Assembly (NCBI RefSeq): GCF_018982885.2
Contig: NZ_CP081848.1
Span: forward strand, 3,534,001 to 3,598,000
DNA from: Polymorphobacter megasporae
GTDB taxonomy: Bacteria > Pseudomonadota > Alphaproteobacteria > Sphingomonadales > Sphingomonadaceae
Direction: 5' to 3'
Length of the DNA stretch: 64,000 bases
The notes under the pieces were generated by a model that saw only the letters and a program-made list of their open reading frames with translations, made no database searches and was not told the DNA's origin. Below are positions 1 through 8,254 of the stretch, piece after piece. A program made the position numbers and the translations under genes. Every line of letters begins with the position of its first letter. Within the stretch, counting starts at the first letter, position 1.

Positions 1-2
1 AT

Positions 3-209
3 GGCGCGACCAAGGGCGCGTTCGTCGACGACTTGCCGCCGCATCATGGCTCGGTCAAGCGCGCCGCGCCCGAGGTGTTCCGCCTTCACATGGTCGCCGA
101 TCCGCGGTTGCACGCGTTGATCCCGGCGAGCCCTGATGCCGATGCGCGGGTCGATGACTGGCCGTCGGCGCTGCCGATCCTGCAAGCCGCCTTGGGAGTG
201 ACGCGATGA
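3..209 (+). CDS. C-terminal fragment of an unidentified protein (cut by window edge)
   Basis: An open frame enters from the left edge and ends at TGA 207-209, giving about 68 residues that finish in an acidic/alanine-rich tail. Its stop overlaps the ATG of the next gene (ATGA at 206-209), so the two are probably translationally coupled in one operon. I do not recognise the family from this fragment. The codon usage matches the neighbouring genes, and the overlap is the main reason to believe it is coding. Confidence 0.6.
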   Translation, partial: GATKGAFVDDLPPHHGSVKRAAPEVFRLHMVADPRLHALIPASPDADARVDDWPSALPILQAALGVTR

Positions 210-667
210 ACCCAGAAACCCGCCTGAGCGAAATGGGCATCGTCTTGCCGCACGCCGCTGCCCCCGCCGCCAACTACGTTCCTGGGGTCGTCCATGGCGG
301 GCTGCTCCACATTTCGGGACAGATCCCATTCGACACCGATGGCGCGCTGATCCGCGGCAAGCTCGGCGGCGACATGACGACCAAGGAGGGCGCCGCCGCC
401 GCCGCGCGTTGCGCGGTTGGGCTGATCGCGCAGATGAAGGCGGTGCTGGGCAATCTCGACCGGGTCGAGCGCGTTGTTAAGCTTGGCGTTTTCGTCGCCT
501 GCACCCCCGAATTCACCGACCAGCCGAAGGTCGGCAACGGCGCGTCGGACCTGATGGTCGCGGTGTTCGGCGAGATCGGGCGTCACGCCCGGAGCGCGGT
601 CGGCGTCGCCGCGCTGCCGCTCGGGGTCGCGGTCGAGGTCGACGCGATTGTCGCGGTGCGCGACTGA
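206..667 (+). CDS. RidA/YjgF-family protein
   Basis: 153 residues, the usual length of the longer RidA subgroup found in alphaproteobacteria. The fold signature is visible in the N-terminal half (VPGVVHGGLLHISGQIP, about residues 28-44), in the central helix with CAVGLIAQMKAVLGNLDRV and in the C-terminal ALPLGVAVEVDAIVAV strand. RidA proteins are cytosolic trimers; canonical members hydrolyse reactive enamine/imine intermediates from PLP enzymes. This longer subgroup is less well defined, so the substrate is not assigned. It starts inside the stop codon of the upstream gene and is followed after 37 bp by a GNAT-fold gene in the same direction. Confidence 0.9.
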   Translation: MNPETRLSEMGIVLPHAAAPAANYVPGVVHGGLLHISGQIPFDTDGALIRGKLGGDMTTKEGAAAAARCAVGLIAQMKAVLGNLDRVERVVKLGVFVACTPEFTDQPKVGNGASDLMVAVFGEIGRHARSAVGVAALPLGVAVEVDAIVAVRD

Positions 668-704
668 GGGTGCTTTTGATCGCGGTGGCGCGGTAGGGTT
701 GGGC

Positions 705-1841
705 ATGGCTGAAACCGTTACCGCTCGCATCGTTTCGCACGCTCGCGAGATCGCCGCCGACGATTGGAATGCATGCGCCGGGTCGGGTAACCCGTTCTTG
801 CAGCACGCGTTTTTCACGTGTCTCGAGGATTCAGGGAGCGCGGTCGGGGGGACGGGGTGGCAGCCGGTCCATCTCGTGATCGACGGCGACGACGGCAAAC
901 CCGCAGCAATCATGCCCAACTATTTGAAATCGCACAGCCAGGGCGAGTATGTCTTCGATCACGGCTGGGCCGATGCCTGGGCCCGGGCGGGGGGGCGTTA
1001 TTATCCCAAGCTGCAGTCGTGCGTGCCGTTCACCCCGGCTACCGGCGAGCGATTACTGCTGCGCGATCAATCACTTGGCGTTGCTTTGCTGGGGGCTGCC
1101 GAGGCGTTGACGGTGCAGAACAAGCTGTCTTCGGCGCATGCGACCTTCATTGTACCCGATCAGGTTCCTTTGTTCGAGGCGGCGGGGTGGCTGGTCCGGA
1201 TCGACCAGCAGTTCCATTGGGTCAACGAGGGCTATGCGACCTTCGACGATTTCCTGACCGCGCTGTCGTCGCGCAAGCGCAAGGCGATCCGCAAGGAGCG
1301 CGAGGGCGCGCTGTCTGACGGCATCACCGTCGAGCTGCTGACCGGCGCGGCGATCACCGAGGAGCATTGGGACGCCTTCTGGCATTTCTACCAGGACACC
1401 GGCAGCCGCAAATGGGGCCGGCCCTATCTCACGCGCAAGTTCTTCACATTGCTCGGCGAACGCATGGCCGACCGCGTCCTGCTCGCGGTCGCGCGGCGCG
1501 GTCCGCTGATCATCGCCGGGGCGCTCAACCTGATCGGCGACGACTGTCTGTACGGCCGCTACTGGGGGTGCAGCGAGGACGTGCCGTTCCTCCACTTCGA
1601 GTTGTGCTATTACCAGGCGATCGACTGGGCGATCGCCAACGGCCGCGCGCGGGTCGAGGCGGGGGCGCAGGGGAGCCACAAACTCGCCCGCGGTTACCGT
1701 CCGACACCAACCTATTCGGCGCATTTTATCCCCGACAAGGGGTTCCGGCGGGCGGTGGCGGACTTCCTCGCCGCAGAGCGTGAAGCAGTGGTCGAAGGCA
1801 TTGAAATGCTTGATGAAGAGGGGCCGTTTCGCAAGGGGTGA
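705..1841 (+). CDS. GNAT-fold N-acyltransferase family protein (peptidogalycan/DUF482 type)
   Basis: 378 residues from ATG 705; a TTG further upstream would overlap RidA and is less likely. The sequence has the hallmarks of the DUF482 group: an early NPFLQHAFF motif, HLVIDGDDGKPAAIMPNYLK, the DHGWADAWARAGGRYYPKLQ block, RKRKAIRKERE, and a C-terminal ARVEAGAQGSHKLARGY motif. The double GNAT-like architecture resembles FemAB/peptidoglycan amino-acyl transferases. The substrate is unknown. It probably belongs to the RidA operon (37-bp gap). Confidence 0.85.
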   Translation: MAETVTARIVSHAREIAADDWNACAGSGNPFLQHAFFTCLEDSGSAVGGTGWQPVHLVIDGDDGKPAAIMPNYLKSHSQGEYVFDHGWADAWARAGGRYYPKLQSCVPFTPATGERLLLRDQSLGVALLGAAEALTVQNKLSSAHATFIVPDQVPLFEAAGWLVRIDQQFHWVNEGYATFDDFLTALSSRKRKAIRKEREGALSDGITVELLTGAAITEEHWDAFWHFYQDTGSRKWGRPYLTRKFFTLLGERMADRVLLAVARRGPLIIAGALNLIGDDCLYGRYWGCSEDVPFLHFELCYYQAIDWAIANGRARVEAGAQGSHKLARGYRPTPTYSAHFIPDKGFRRAVADFLAAEREAVVEGIEMLDEEGPFRKG

Positions 1842-2005
1842 GGGGTGCCGCACAGGGCCCGCACAGGGCCGCACTTCGATGCGATCGGCTGCGACCCAGA
1901 GGCGCGCTTCTGGCGCACTGGTTTTGTCGAGCGGTTTCCGTCGTTTGCCGCTTCGGGCACCGCGTCTCGCCGCGATTCAGCCCGATCATCGCGCCTCCCC
2001 TCCTT

Positions 2006-2079
2006 GTCATCCCCGCGAAAGCGGGGACCCAAGGTCAACGAGGGTCGTGACCTTGGGTCCCCGCTTTCGCGGGGATGAC
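2006..2079. repeat. Intergenic inverted repeat (CCCCGCGAAAGCGGGG type), copy 1
   Basis: Two roughly 31-base arms, 2006-2036 and 2049-2079, are almost perfect reverse complements (from GTCATCCCCGCGAAAGCGG to its complement) around a short loop. Each arm also holds its own small CCCCGC/GCGGGG palindrome. It lies in the 303-bp convergent gap 1842-2144 between the GNAT gene and panC, where I see no gene. A second copy lies at 9791-9864. It could act as a bidirectional terminator, but there is no T-run. Confidence 0.85.
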
Positions 2080-2144
2080 AGGGAATTGTTCGAGATGAAT
2101 CCACAGCGACGCCAGCAACGAAAGCGACAGCGACAGCTGCCCTC

Positions 2145-3011
2145 TCAGCCCGGCACGACCGCCACATTATCGATCAACCGCGTCGTCCCGATCCGCGCCG
2201 CTGCGAGCAACCGCCCCGGGCCGCTCAACGTCGTCATCGGCAACAGATCCGCGTCGACCAGCGCGACATAATCGGGCGCCTCGAACCCCGCCGCGGTGAT
2301 CGCCGCCGCCGCCTCGGCCAGCGCCCCGGCGACCTGCGCCCCCCCGACGATCGCATTGCGCGCCGTCACCAGCGCGCGCGGCAACGTTAGCGCGCGCTGG
2401 CGCTCGTCGGCAGTCAGATAGATGTTGCGCGACGACAGCGCGAGGCCATCGGGGTCGCGGACGATCGGGGCACCGACGATCGTGACTGGCAGCGTCAGGT
2501 CGGCGACGAAGCGGCGGATGATCGCGAGCTGCTGCCAGTCCTTCTCGCCGAACACCGCGATCGCCGGACCAGCAGCGAGGAGCAGCTTGGTGACGACGAT
2601 CGCGACGCCGTCGAAATGCCCGGGCCGCGCCGCGCCGTCGAGACCATCGCCGAGCCGCGCCACCGCGATGCTCGTGGCGAACCCCGGCGGGTACATGTCG
2701 GCGACCGACGGAGCCCACAGCAGGTCGCATCCAGCTCCCGTCAACGCCGCCGCATCGGCGGCCTCGTCGCGCGGATAACGGTCGAGATCCTCCGCCGGGC
2801 CGAACTGCTTCGGGTTGACGAACAGGCTCGCGACGACCCGCTCGGCCCCCGCCGCGCGCGCCGCTGCGACCAGCGCGAGATGTCCGGCGTGGAGCGCGCC
2901 CATCGTCGGGACGAGGCCGACACGCGCGCCACCCCAGCCGGCGATGTGGCTCCGCAGGTCGGCGACGGAGCGGACGATCGGCAGGGTCGAGGGCGCGGTG
3001 GGCAGGGTCAA
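2145..3011 (-). CDS. panC: Pantothenate synthetase (pantoate-beta-alanine ligase)
   Basis: 288 residues, normal for PanC. It condenses pantoate and beta-alanine with ATP, giving pantothenate for coenzyme A synthesis. Diagnostic motifs are VPTMGALHAGH (ATP-binding HIGH-like), SLFVNPKQFGPAEDLDRYPR, the RPGHFDGVAIVVTKLL block and FGEKDWQQL; SSRNIYL is also present. No ATG is available in a sensible place. TTG at 3009-3011 is chosen because GGAG sits about 9 bases upstream and the N-terminus then has the expected length. A longer frame runs upstream but overlaps mipZ on the other strand. It is transcribed divergently from mipZ with a 74-bp gap. Confidence 0.95.
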   Translation of the reverse strand: MTLPTAPSTLPIVRSVADLRSHIAGWGGARVGLVPTMGALHAGHLALVAAARAAGAERVVASLFVNPKQFGPAEDLDRYPRDEAADAAALTGAGCDLLWAPSVADMYPPGFATSIAVARLGDGLDGAARPGHFDGVAIVVTKLLLAAGPAIAVFGEKDWQQLAIIRRFVADLTLPVTIVGAPIVRDPDGLALSSRNIYLTADERQRALTLPRALVTARNAIVGGAQVAGALAEAAAAITAAGFEAPDYVALVDADLLPMTTLSGPGRLLAAARIGTTRLIDNVAVVPG

Positions 3012-3085
3012 CGGCAGGGGCTCCGGGTTTGACTTGGGCGGACGGGTACACGAAACACCGCGCCGGGGCGGTTTAGGGCGAGGCA

Positions 3086-3940
3086 ATGCGCGCGCAGCAA
3101 GCACATCTGATCGTGCTCGGCAACGAGAAGGGCGGGTCGGGCAAGTCGACGACGGCGGTGCATATCGCCGTCGCGCTCGCTCATGACGGGCACCGCGTCG
3201 GCGTCGTCGACCTCGACTCGCGCCAGCGGACGGTCGCGCGCTATCTCGAAAACCGCGCGGCATTCGCCAAGAAGCGCGAGCTGGCGCTCGTCCAGCCCGA
3301 GATCGCGGTGATCGCCGACGGAGACGGCGACGTCGCTGCGCTCGGCGAACGCCTCGATGCGTGGAGCGGGCTCGATTACGTCGTCGTGGATACGCCGGGG
3401 CGCGATTCGGCGATGGGCCGCGCCGCGCTGGCGCGTGCCGATACGCTCGTCACGCCGATGAACGACTCATTCGTCGACTTCGACCTGATCGGCCAGGTCG
3501 ACCCCGAGACGTTCAAGGTCCGCAAGCTCAGTTTCTATTCGGAGATGGTGTGGGACGCGCGCAAGGCGCGCGGGCGGGTCGACGGCGGCACGGTCGACTG
3601 GGTCGTGCTGCGCAACCGCCTGTCGAGCCTCGAGGCGCGCAACATGAAGCGCGTCGGAGGCGCGCTCGACGAACTGGCCAAACGCGTCGGCTTCCGCGTC
3701 GTCCCTGGCCTGTCGGAGCGCGTCATCTTCCGCGAACTGTTCCCGCGCGGACTGACCCTGCTCGACGTCGATGCGCTCGAGGATTTCAGCCTGAGCCATG
3801 TCGCGGCGCGCGCGGAATTGCGCGCGCTGGTCGCGGGGCTGAACCTTCCGGCGAAGGTGCCGCCAGCTGCAGTTGGCAATGACGGCGCTGGCGCTGCGGG
3901 CGACGCGGAGGGTGCGGCGGAGGCCAGCGCGGCGGCATGA
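3086..3940 (+). CDS. mipZ: MipZ-type division-site ParA-family ATPase
   Basis: 284 residues. The deviant Walker A NEKGGSGKST (about 13-22) and VGVVDLDSRQRTVARYLENR are close to Caulobacter MipZ, as is the stretch WVVLRNRLSSLEARN followed by LSERVIFRELFPRGLTLLD. MipZ binds ParB-marked poles and inhibits FtsZ, placing the ring at midcell in alphaproteobacteria lacking MinCD. The C-terminus ends in a low-complexity Ala/Gly tail. Its stop overlaps the start of the J-domain gene (ATGA 3937-3940), indicating coupling. Confidence 0.9.
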   Translation: MRAQQAHLIVLGNEKGGSGKSTTAVHIAVALAHDGHRVGVVDLDSRQRTVARYLENRAAFAKKRELALVQPEIAVIADGDGDVAALGERLDAWSGLDYVVVDTPGRDSAMGRAALARADTLVTPMNDSFVDFDLIGQVDPETFKVRKLSFYSEMVWDARKARGRVDGGTVDWVVLRNRLSSLEARNMKRVGGALDELAKRVGFRVVPGLSERVIFRELFPRGLTLLDVDALEDFSLSHVAARAELRALVAGLNLPAKVPPAAVGNDGAGAAGDAEGAAEASAAA

Positions 3941-4329
3941 TCCTCGCGATCCTCCTCGCGGCGGGCCTCGCGTGGTGGCTCCACAAGGAGGGCGTGCTGC
4001 TGCCCAACCTCAAGCGGCTGGCGATCCTCGGCGGCGGCGGGGTGTTGATCGCGCGGCTGCTTGAGACGGGTCAGGTGCTGTTCGCGGCGGCGGCTGGGGT
4101 GGCGCTCGCGGGATGGTGGTTCGCGAGCAAGCGCAAGGCCCCTGCCGCCGCCCCGACCGAGCTGGCCGAGGCGCGCGCGGTGCTCGGGGTCGCGCCGAGC
4201 GACGATGCGGCGGCGATCAATGCGGCGTGGCGGCGGGTGATTGCGCAGGTCCATCCCGACAAAGGGGGGACGGCGGATCTAGCGCGGCGGGTGACGGCGG
4301 CGCGCGACCTGCTGCTGGCGCGGCGGTGA
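3937..4329 (+). CDS. Membrane-anchored J-domain (DnaJ-like) protein
   Basis: 130 residues. Two hydrophobic segments near the N-terminus (about 1-16 and 26-55) are followed by a C-terminal J domain: AVLGVAPSDDAAAINAAWRR, then VHPDKGGT with the essential HPD triad at about 105-107. J-domain proteins stimulate Hsp70 ATPase; the anchor suggests it recruits DnaK to the inner membrane, similar in plan to TIM14/DjlA-like proteins. It overlaps both neighbours by four bases, so mipZ, this gene and the cupin gene form one operon. Confidence 0.85.
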   Translation: MILAILLAAGLAWWLHKEGVLLPNLKRLAILGGGGVLIARLLETGQVLFAAAAGVALAGWWFASKRKAPAAAPTELAEARAVLGVAPSDDAAAINAAWRRVIAQVHPDKGGTADLARRVTAARDLLLARR

Positions 4330-5483
4330 ACGCGACGATGTTCCCGCCCGACTTCAACACCGCGGCCTTCCTCCGCGACTATTGGCAGAAGAAGCCGCTG
4401 CTCATCCGCGGCGGCGGCGCGGCGTGGCGCAACCCGCTCGACCCGGACGACCTCGCGGGACTTGCGGGGGAGGACGGGGTCGAGGCGCGGATCGTGACGC
4501 GGACGAAGAAGACGTGGAAGCTCGAACACGGTCCGTTCAAGCCGTCGCGTTTCGCCAAGCCGGGCAAGAAGCCGTGGACCCTGCTCGTTCAGGCGGTCGA
4601 CCACGCGGTCCCCGAGGTTGCCGCGCTGATCGAGCCGTTCCGCTTCGTGCCGAACTGGCGGATCGACGACGTCATGGTCAGCTATGCGACCGACGGCGGC
4701 GGGGTTGGGCCGCACTTCGACCAGTATGACGTGTTCCTGATCCAGGGACTCGGCCGCCGCCGCTGGCAGGTCGGCGGGCGGTGCGACGCCACCACCGCGC
4801 TGCTGCCGCACGACGATCTGCGGCTGCTGGCGGAGTTCACGCCGACTGACGAGTGGGTGCTCGAGCCGGGCGACATGCTCTACGTGCCGCCGGGGATCGC
4901 GCATGACGGGGTCGCGGTCGGCGACGATTGCATGACGTATTCGATCGGCTTTCGCGCCCCGTCGCGGGCCGAGCTGGTGTCGAACTGGTGCGATCACCTG
5001 CTCGACGGACTGGGCGACGATGACCGCTATGCCGATCCCGGGCTGGGGCTGCAGGGCAATCCGGGGGAGATCGCCCCCGACGCGATCGCGCGGCTGCATG
5101 CGATGATCACAGAGACGCTGCTCGACCGGGAGGCGTTCGCGCGCTGGTTCGGGGGATATACGAGCGCGCCGAAGAACGACGTCGACTGGTCATCCGACGC
5201 GCCGATCGAGCCGGGCGCGCTCCGTGAGGCGCTCGCGGGGGGTACCGCGCTGCGCCGCAATCCGGCGAGCCGGTTCGCCTTCATTCGCGAGGGCGATGAC
5301 GTCGTGCTGTTCGTCGATGGGCAGAGTTTCGAGTGCGATGGCGAAATTGCCATACTCGCCGAACGACTGGCAGCGACCGACCGCCTCGTGCTCGACGCGG
5401 CGGCGATAAACTCCGACGCGGCGATCAAGCTGATTAGCACGTTGGTCAAACAGGGAAGTTTCGGGCTCGATCTAAAGGACTAA
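4326..5483 (+). CDS. JmjC/cupin-domain protein, ribosomal oxygenase (RoxA/YcfD) family
   Basis: 385 residues from GTG 4326, which overlaps the upstream TGA; ATG 4338 is an equally reasonable start. The early FLRDYWQKKPLLIRG motif is typical of YcfD-like proteins. The iron site is visible as PHFDQYDVFL (HxD) plus the distal His in VPPGIAHDGVAVG. Family members are 2-oxoglutarate/Fe(II) hydroxylases acting on an arginine of ribosomal protein uL16. Inference: same role here. It is the last gene of the mipZ operon, with a C-terminal winged-helix-like region after residue 260. Confidence 0.85.
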   Translation: MNATMFPPDFNTAAFLRDYWQKKPLLIRGGGAAWRNPLDPDDLAGLAGEDGVEARIVTRTKKTWKLEHGPFKPSRFAKPGKKPWTLLVQAVDHAVPEVAALIEPFRFVPNWRIDDVMVSYATDGGGVGPHFDQYDVFLIQGLGRRRWQVGGRCDATTALLPHDDLRLLAEFTPTDEWVLEPGDMLYVPPGIAHDGVAVGDDCMTYSIGFRAPSRAELVSNWCDHLLDGLGDDDRYADPGLGLQGNPGEIAPDAIARLHAMITETLLDREAFARWFGGYTSAPKNDVDWSSDAPIEPGALREALAGGTALRRNPASRFAFIREGDDVVLFVDGQSFECDGEIAILAERLAATDRLVLDAAAINSDAAIKLISTLVKQGSFGLDLKD

Positions 5484-5538
5484 CCACGTCGTCTTTCGCC
5501 CCCATTGCGGACACAAGGTTTGCCGCTAAGACGCTCCT

Positions 5539-6135
5539 ATGAATGACACCCGGCCGGCGCGCACGCGGAAGGCTGATGCTGCGCGTCGGCAACTGGGTAC
5601 TGCCCTTTTCCTGTGGTTAGCTGATCTTGACCCTGTTTCAGTCCACGCACTTGCGGCGGGCGGCTCCGAAATCGCAAACGCGCTTGCGAAAAAAGTCGGC
5701 AAGCCTTTCTCGGCGTTCTCGCTCGAAGTACATCCCACGCTGACGGAAGGCGAACTGGTCAGGGTTCGCAATCTGCTTTGGAATGCCATGAAGCACGCGA
5801 ACCATCGGGATGGTCGGGAGCGTGATGACGAGGATTTGTTGACTATGCCCTTGGAGGGCGAAAACGAGGCTCGACTATGCGAAGGGTGGTTCGACCTCAT
5901 GCAGGTAATACCGGCTCCGATGGAAGCACAGGTCCTGACGGTATGGTATCTAGTTAAATATGGTGATCCTGAGGAAATTGATCACTTGCTCAACGAGTTT
6001 TTTCCTGGGCTGCGTTCTATGCCGCCTGTTGAGCAAAAGGACGCTCTAAGAAATAAAATAATTGAAGTGCGGCGAATGGACGAGTTGATGGAGGATAAGC
6101 GAACCGATCCCCGTCCGTTAGTATTGCCCGCCTAG
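5539..6135 (+). CDS. Conserved hypothetical protein of unknown function
   Basis: 198 residues, start ATGAATGAC. I recognise a recurrent but unnamed family plan: a DLDPVSVHALAAGG helix near residues 30-45, then RNLLWNAMKHANHRDGR, then an acidic linker and GENEARLCEGWFDLM. Related proteins carry a (F/M)KHA core in the same position; no catalytic motif or membrane segment is obvious. The second half is noticeably less GC-rich than its neighbours and uses rarer codons, including AAA and ATA, suggesting acquisition by transfer. It stands alone between the cupin gene and the rluE-like gene. Confidence 0.65.
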   Translation: MNDTRPARTRKADAARRQLGTALFLWLADLDPVSVHALAAGGSEIANALAKKVGKPFSAFSLEVHPTLTEGELVRVRNLLWNAMKHANHRDGRERDDEDLLTMPLEGENEARLCEGWFDLMQVIPAPMEAQVLTVWYLVKYGDPEEIDHLLNEFFPGLRSMPPVEQKDALRNKIIEVRRMDELMEDKRTDPRPLVLPA

Positions 6136-6224
6136 CTGAAAGACTAGCCGATGCAAACAGCAGGCATGTGTGAGGAACGACCGCTCACCACCCGATCCAG
6201 ACATCGCTCAGCAGCACATCAGCA

Positions 6225-6758
6225 CTACCCCTCCCGCCACGCGCCCGGCTGAAGCCCCGCGACCGTCCACTCCCCGACACTCCACCGCACCAGCCGCAGC
6301 GTCGGCAACCCCACCGCCGCCGTCATCCGCCGCACCTGCCGATTACGGCCCTCGCGGATCGTCAGCTGCAGCCAGCAGTCGGGCACAGTCTTGCGAAAGC
6401 GGACCGGCGGATCGCGCGGCCACAGGTCGGGCGGATCGATTCGCTCCACCTCGGCGGGGCGGGTCGGGCCGTCGTTGAGCGTGACGCCGCGCCGCAGCCG
6501 GTCGAGCACTGCGGCGTCGGGGTCGCCCTCGACCTGGACGAGATACGTCTTCGCCAGCTTATACTTCGGATCGGCGATCCGCGCCTGAAGCGCGCCGTCG
6601 TCGGTCAGGACGAGCAATCCCTCGCTGTCACGGTCGAGCCGCCCCGCGGGATAAACCCCGGGAACGTCGACGTAATCACCCAGCGTCGCGCGGCCTTCAC
6701 CATCTGTAAACTGCGCTAGAACGCCGTACGGCTTGTTCAGCAGGATCAATCGCGGCAT
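6225..6758 (-). CDS. 23S rRNA pseudouridine synthase, RluE/RsuA-type
   Basis: 177 residues from ATG 6758, just the catalytic domain without an S4 domain, as in RluE. It begins [14 protein letters not shown], carries the catalytic-Asp motif [20 protein letters not shown] (about 36-55), the KTYLVQVEG strand and the C-terminal [12 protein letters not shown] motif. RluE isomerises one uridine in the peptidyl-transferase region of 23S rRNA; the exact site here is inferred only. It is divergent from pgmG, sharing a 36-bp promoter gap. Confidence 0.87.
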   Translation of the reverse strand: MPRLILLNKPYGVLAQFTDGEGRATLGDYVDVPGVYPAGRLDRDSEGLLVLTDDGALQARIADPKYKLAKTYLVQVEGDPDAAVLDRLRRGVTLNDGPTRPAEVERIDPPDLWPRDPPVRFRKTVPDCWLQLTIREGRNRQVRRMTAAVGLPTLRLVRWSVGEWTVAGLQPGAWREG

Positions 6759-6794
6759 GGCGTCTTTCGATCCTCCGGCAGACGAGTCCCTGCG

Positions 6795-8171
6795 ATGACC
6801 CATGTTTTCGATCCGAGCACGCTCCGAGAATACGACATTCGCGGCGTAATCGGCAAAACCCTTGGCGAGGCCGATGCGCACGCGATCGGGCGCGGCTTCG
6901 GCACGCGCATCCGGCGGACCGGCGGGAGCAAGGTCGCGGTCGGTTACGACGGACGGCACTCGTCGCCCGCGCTCGAGGCGGCGCTCGTCTCCGGGCTCAA
7001 CGAGAGCGGAGTCGACGCGGTACGGATCGGGCTAGGGCCGACGCCGATGCTGTATTTCGCGGTCCACGAGCTCGAGTGTGACGGCGGCGTGATGATCACC
7101 GGCTCGCATAACCCGCCCGATTACAACGGCTTCAAGATGATGCTCGGCCACGGCCCGTTCTACGGCGACGACATCACCGGGCTGGGCACGATGGCGGCGG
7201 CGGGCGACTGGGAGGACGGCGCGGGCACCTCGCACAGCGTCGACCTTATCGACCGCTACGTCGACCGGCTGATGAAGGGCTTTTCTCCGCCGGCGATGAC
7301 GATCGCGTGGGACGCGGGCAACGGATCGGCCGGGCCGGTCGTCGAGCGGCTGACTGCGCGGCTGCCGGGCAAGCACATCCTGCTGTTCACCGACGTCGAC
7401 GGCGACTTCCCCAACCACCATCCCGACCCGACCGAGGAGCATAACCTCGCCGACCTCAAGGCCGCGGTTGCAGCGAACGGCTGCGACATGGGGCTGGCGT
7501 TCGACGGCGACGGCGACCGGCTCGGTGCGATCGACGGTCAGGGCCGCGTCGTCTGGGGCGACCAATTGCTCGGGCTGCTCGCCGAGCCGGTGCTGAAGGC
7601 GCTGCCGGGCGCGACGATCATCGGCGACATCAAGTCGAGCCAGGCGTTGTTCGACCGCGTCGCCGAGTTGGGCGGCAAGCCGTTGATGTGGAAGACCGGC
7701 CACTCGCTGATCAAGGCGAAGATGAAGGAGACCGGCGCGCCGCTGGCGGGCGAGATGAGCGGGCATCTGTTCTTCAAGCACGATTATTACGGCTTCGACG
7801 ACGGGCTGTACGCCGCGGTCCGGCTGATCGGCGCAGTCGCGGCGTCGGGGCACTCGCTCGCGGCGCTCAAGGACGCGATGCCGGCGCTGGTCAACACGCC
7901 GGAGCTGCGCTTCCCCTGCGCCGACACACGCAAGTTCGCGGTAGTCGAGGAAGTGCGCGCGCGGCTCGCGGCGTCGGGCGCAACCGTCGACGCGACCGAC
8001 GGGGTCCGCGTGACGACCCCCGACGGCTGGTGGCTGCTCCGCGCGTCGAACACGCAGGACGTGCTCGTCGCGCGCGCCGAGGCGACGAGCGATGCAGCAT
8101 TGGCGCGCCTGATGGCCGATCTCAACGGCGCGCTGGCGGCTTCTGGAGTTGGTGCGGCAGGGGGCCACTAA
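6795..8171 (+). CDS. pgmG: Phosphoglucomutase/phosphomannomutase PgmG
   Basis: 458 residues. The early [10 protein letters not shown] motif, phosphoserine loop ITGSHNP (Ser about 104), metal loop DGDGDR (237-242), the sugar loop GEMSGHLFF and the phosphate loop [10 protein letters not shown] are all intact. It interconverts 1- and 6-phosphates of glucose and mannose, feeding nucleotide-sugar synthesis for exopolysaccharide (the Sphingomonas gellan PgmG is the best-known relative) and LPS. It starts 36 bp from the divergent pseudouridine synthase gene and is monocistronic. Confidence 0.93.
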   Translation: MTHVFDPSTLREYDIRGVIGKTLGEADAHAIGRGFGTRIRRTGGSKVAVGYDGRHSSPALEAALVSGLNESGVDAVRIGLGPTPMLYFAVHELECDGGVMITGSHNPPDYNGFKMMLGHGPFYGDDITGLGTMAAAGDWEDGAGTSHSVDLIDRYVDRLMKGFSPPAMTIAWDAGNGSAGPVVERLTARLPGKHILLFTDVDGDFPNHHPDPTEEHNLADLKAAVAANGCDMGLAFDGDGDRLGAIDGQGRVVWGDQLLGLLAEPVLKALPGATIIGDIKSSQALFDRVAELGGKPLMWKTGHSLIKAKMKETGAPLAGEMSGHLFFKHDYYGFDDGLYAAVRLIGAVAASGHSLAALKDAMPALVNTPELRFPCADTRKFAVVEEVRARLAASGATVDATDGVRVTTPDGWWLLRASNTQDVLVARAEATSDAALARLMADLNGALAASGVGAAGGH

Positions 8172-8196
8172 TCCGCGCAAATTAGTATCGAGACGC

Positions 8197-8236
8197 TTGC
8201 AGTTGTCACAAAGCGGGACTATGTTGCACTGCAGCA
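8197..8236 (+). promoter_or_regulatory. Phasin promoter overlapped by a TGC-rich box (candidate PhaR operator)
   Basis: A -35-like TTGCAG (8197-8202) and -10-like TATGTT (8220-8225) are 17 bp apart, about 30 bp before the phasin start. The box TGTTGCACTGCAGCA (8222-8236) covers the end of the -10 and the likely transcription start. It resembles the TGC-rich sites bound by the PHB-responsive repressor PhaR. Related boxes occur at 32340-32356 and 32471-32486. The assignment to PhaR is inference. Confidence 0.5.
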
Positions 8237-8254
8237 TAGCTCGTGGAGTGCGGA

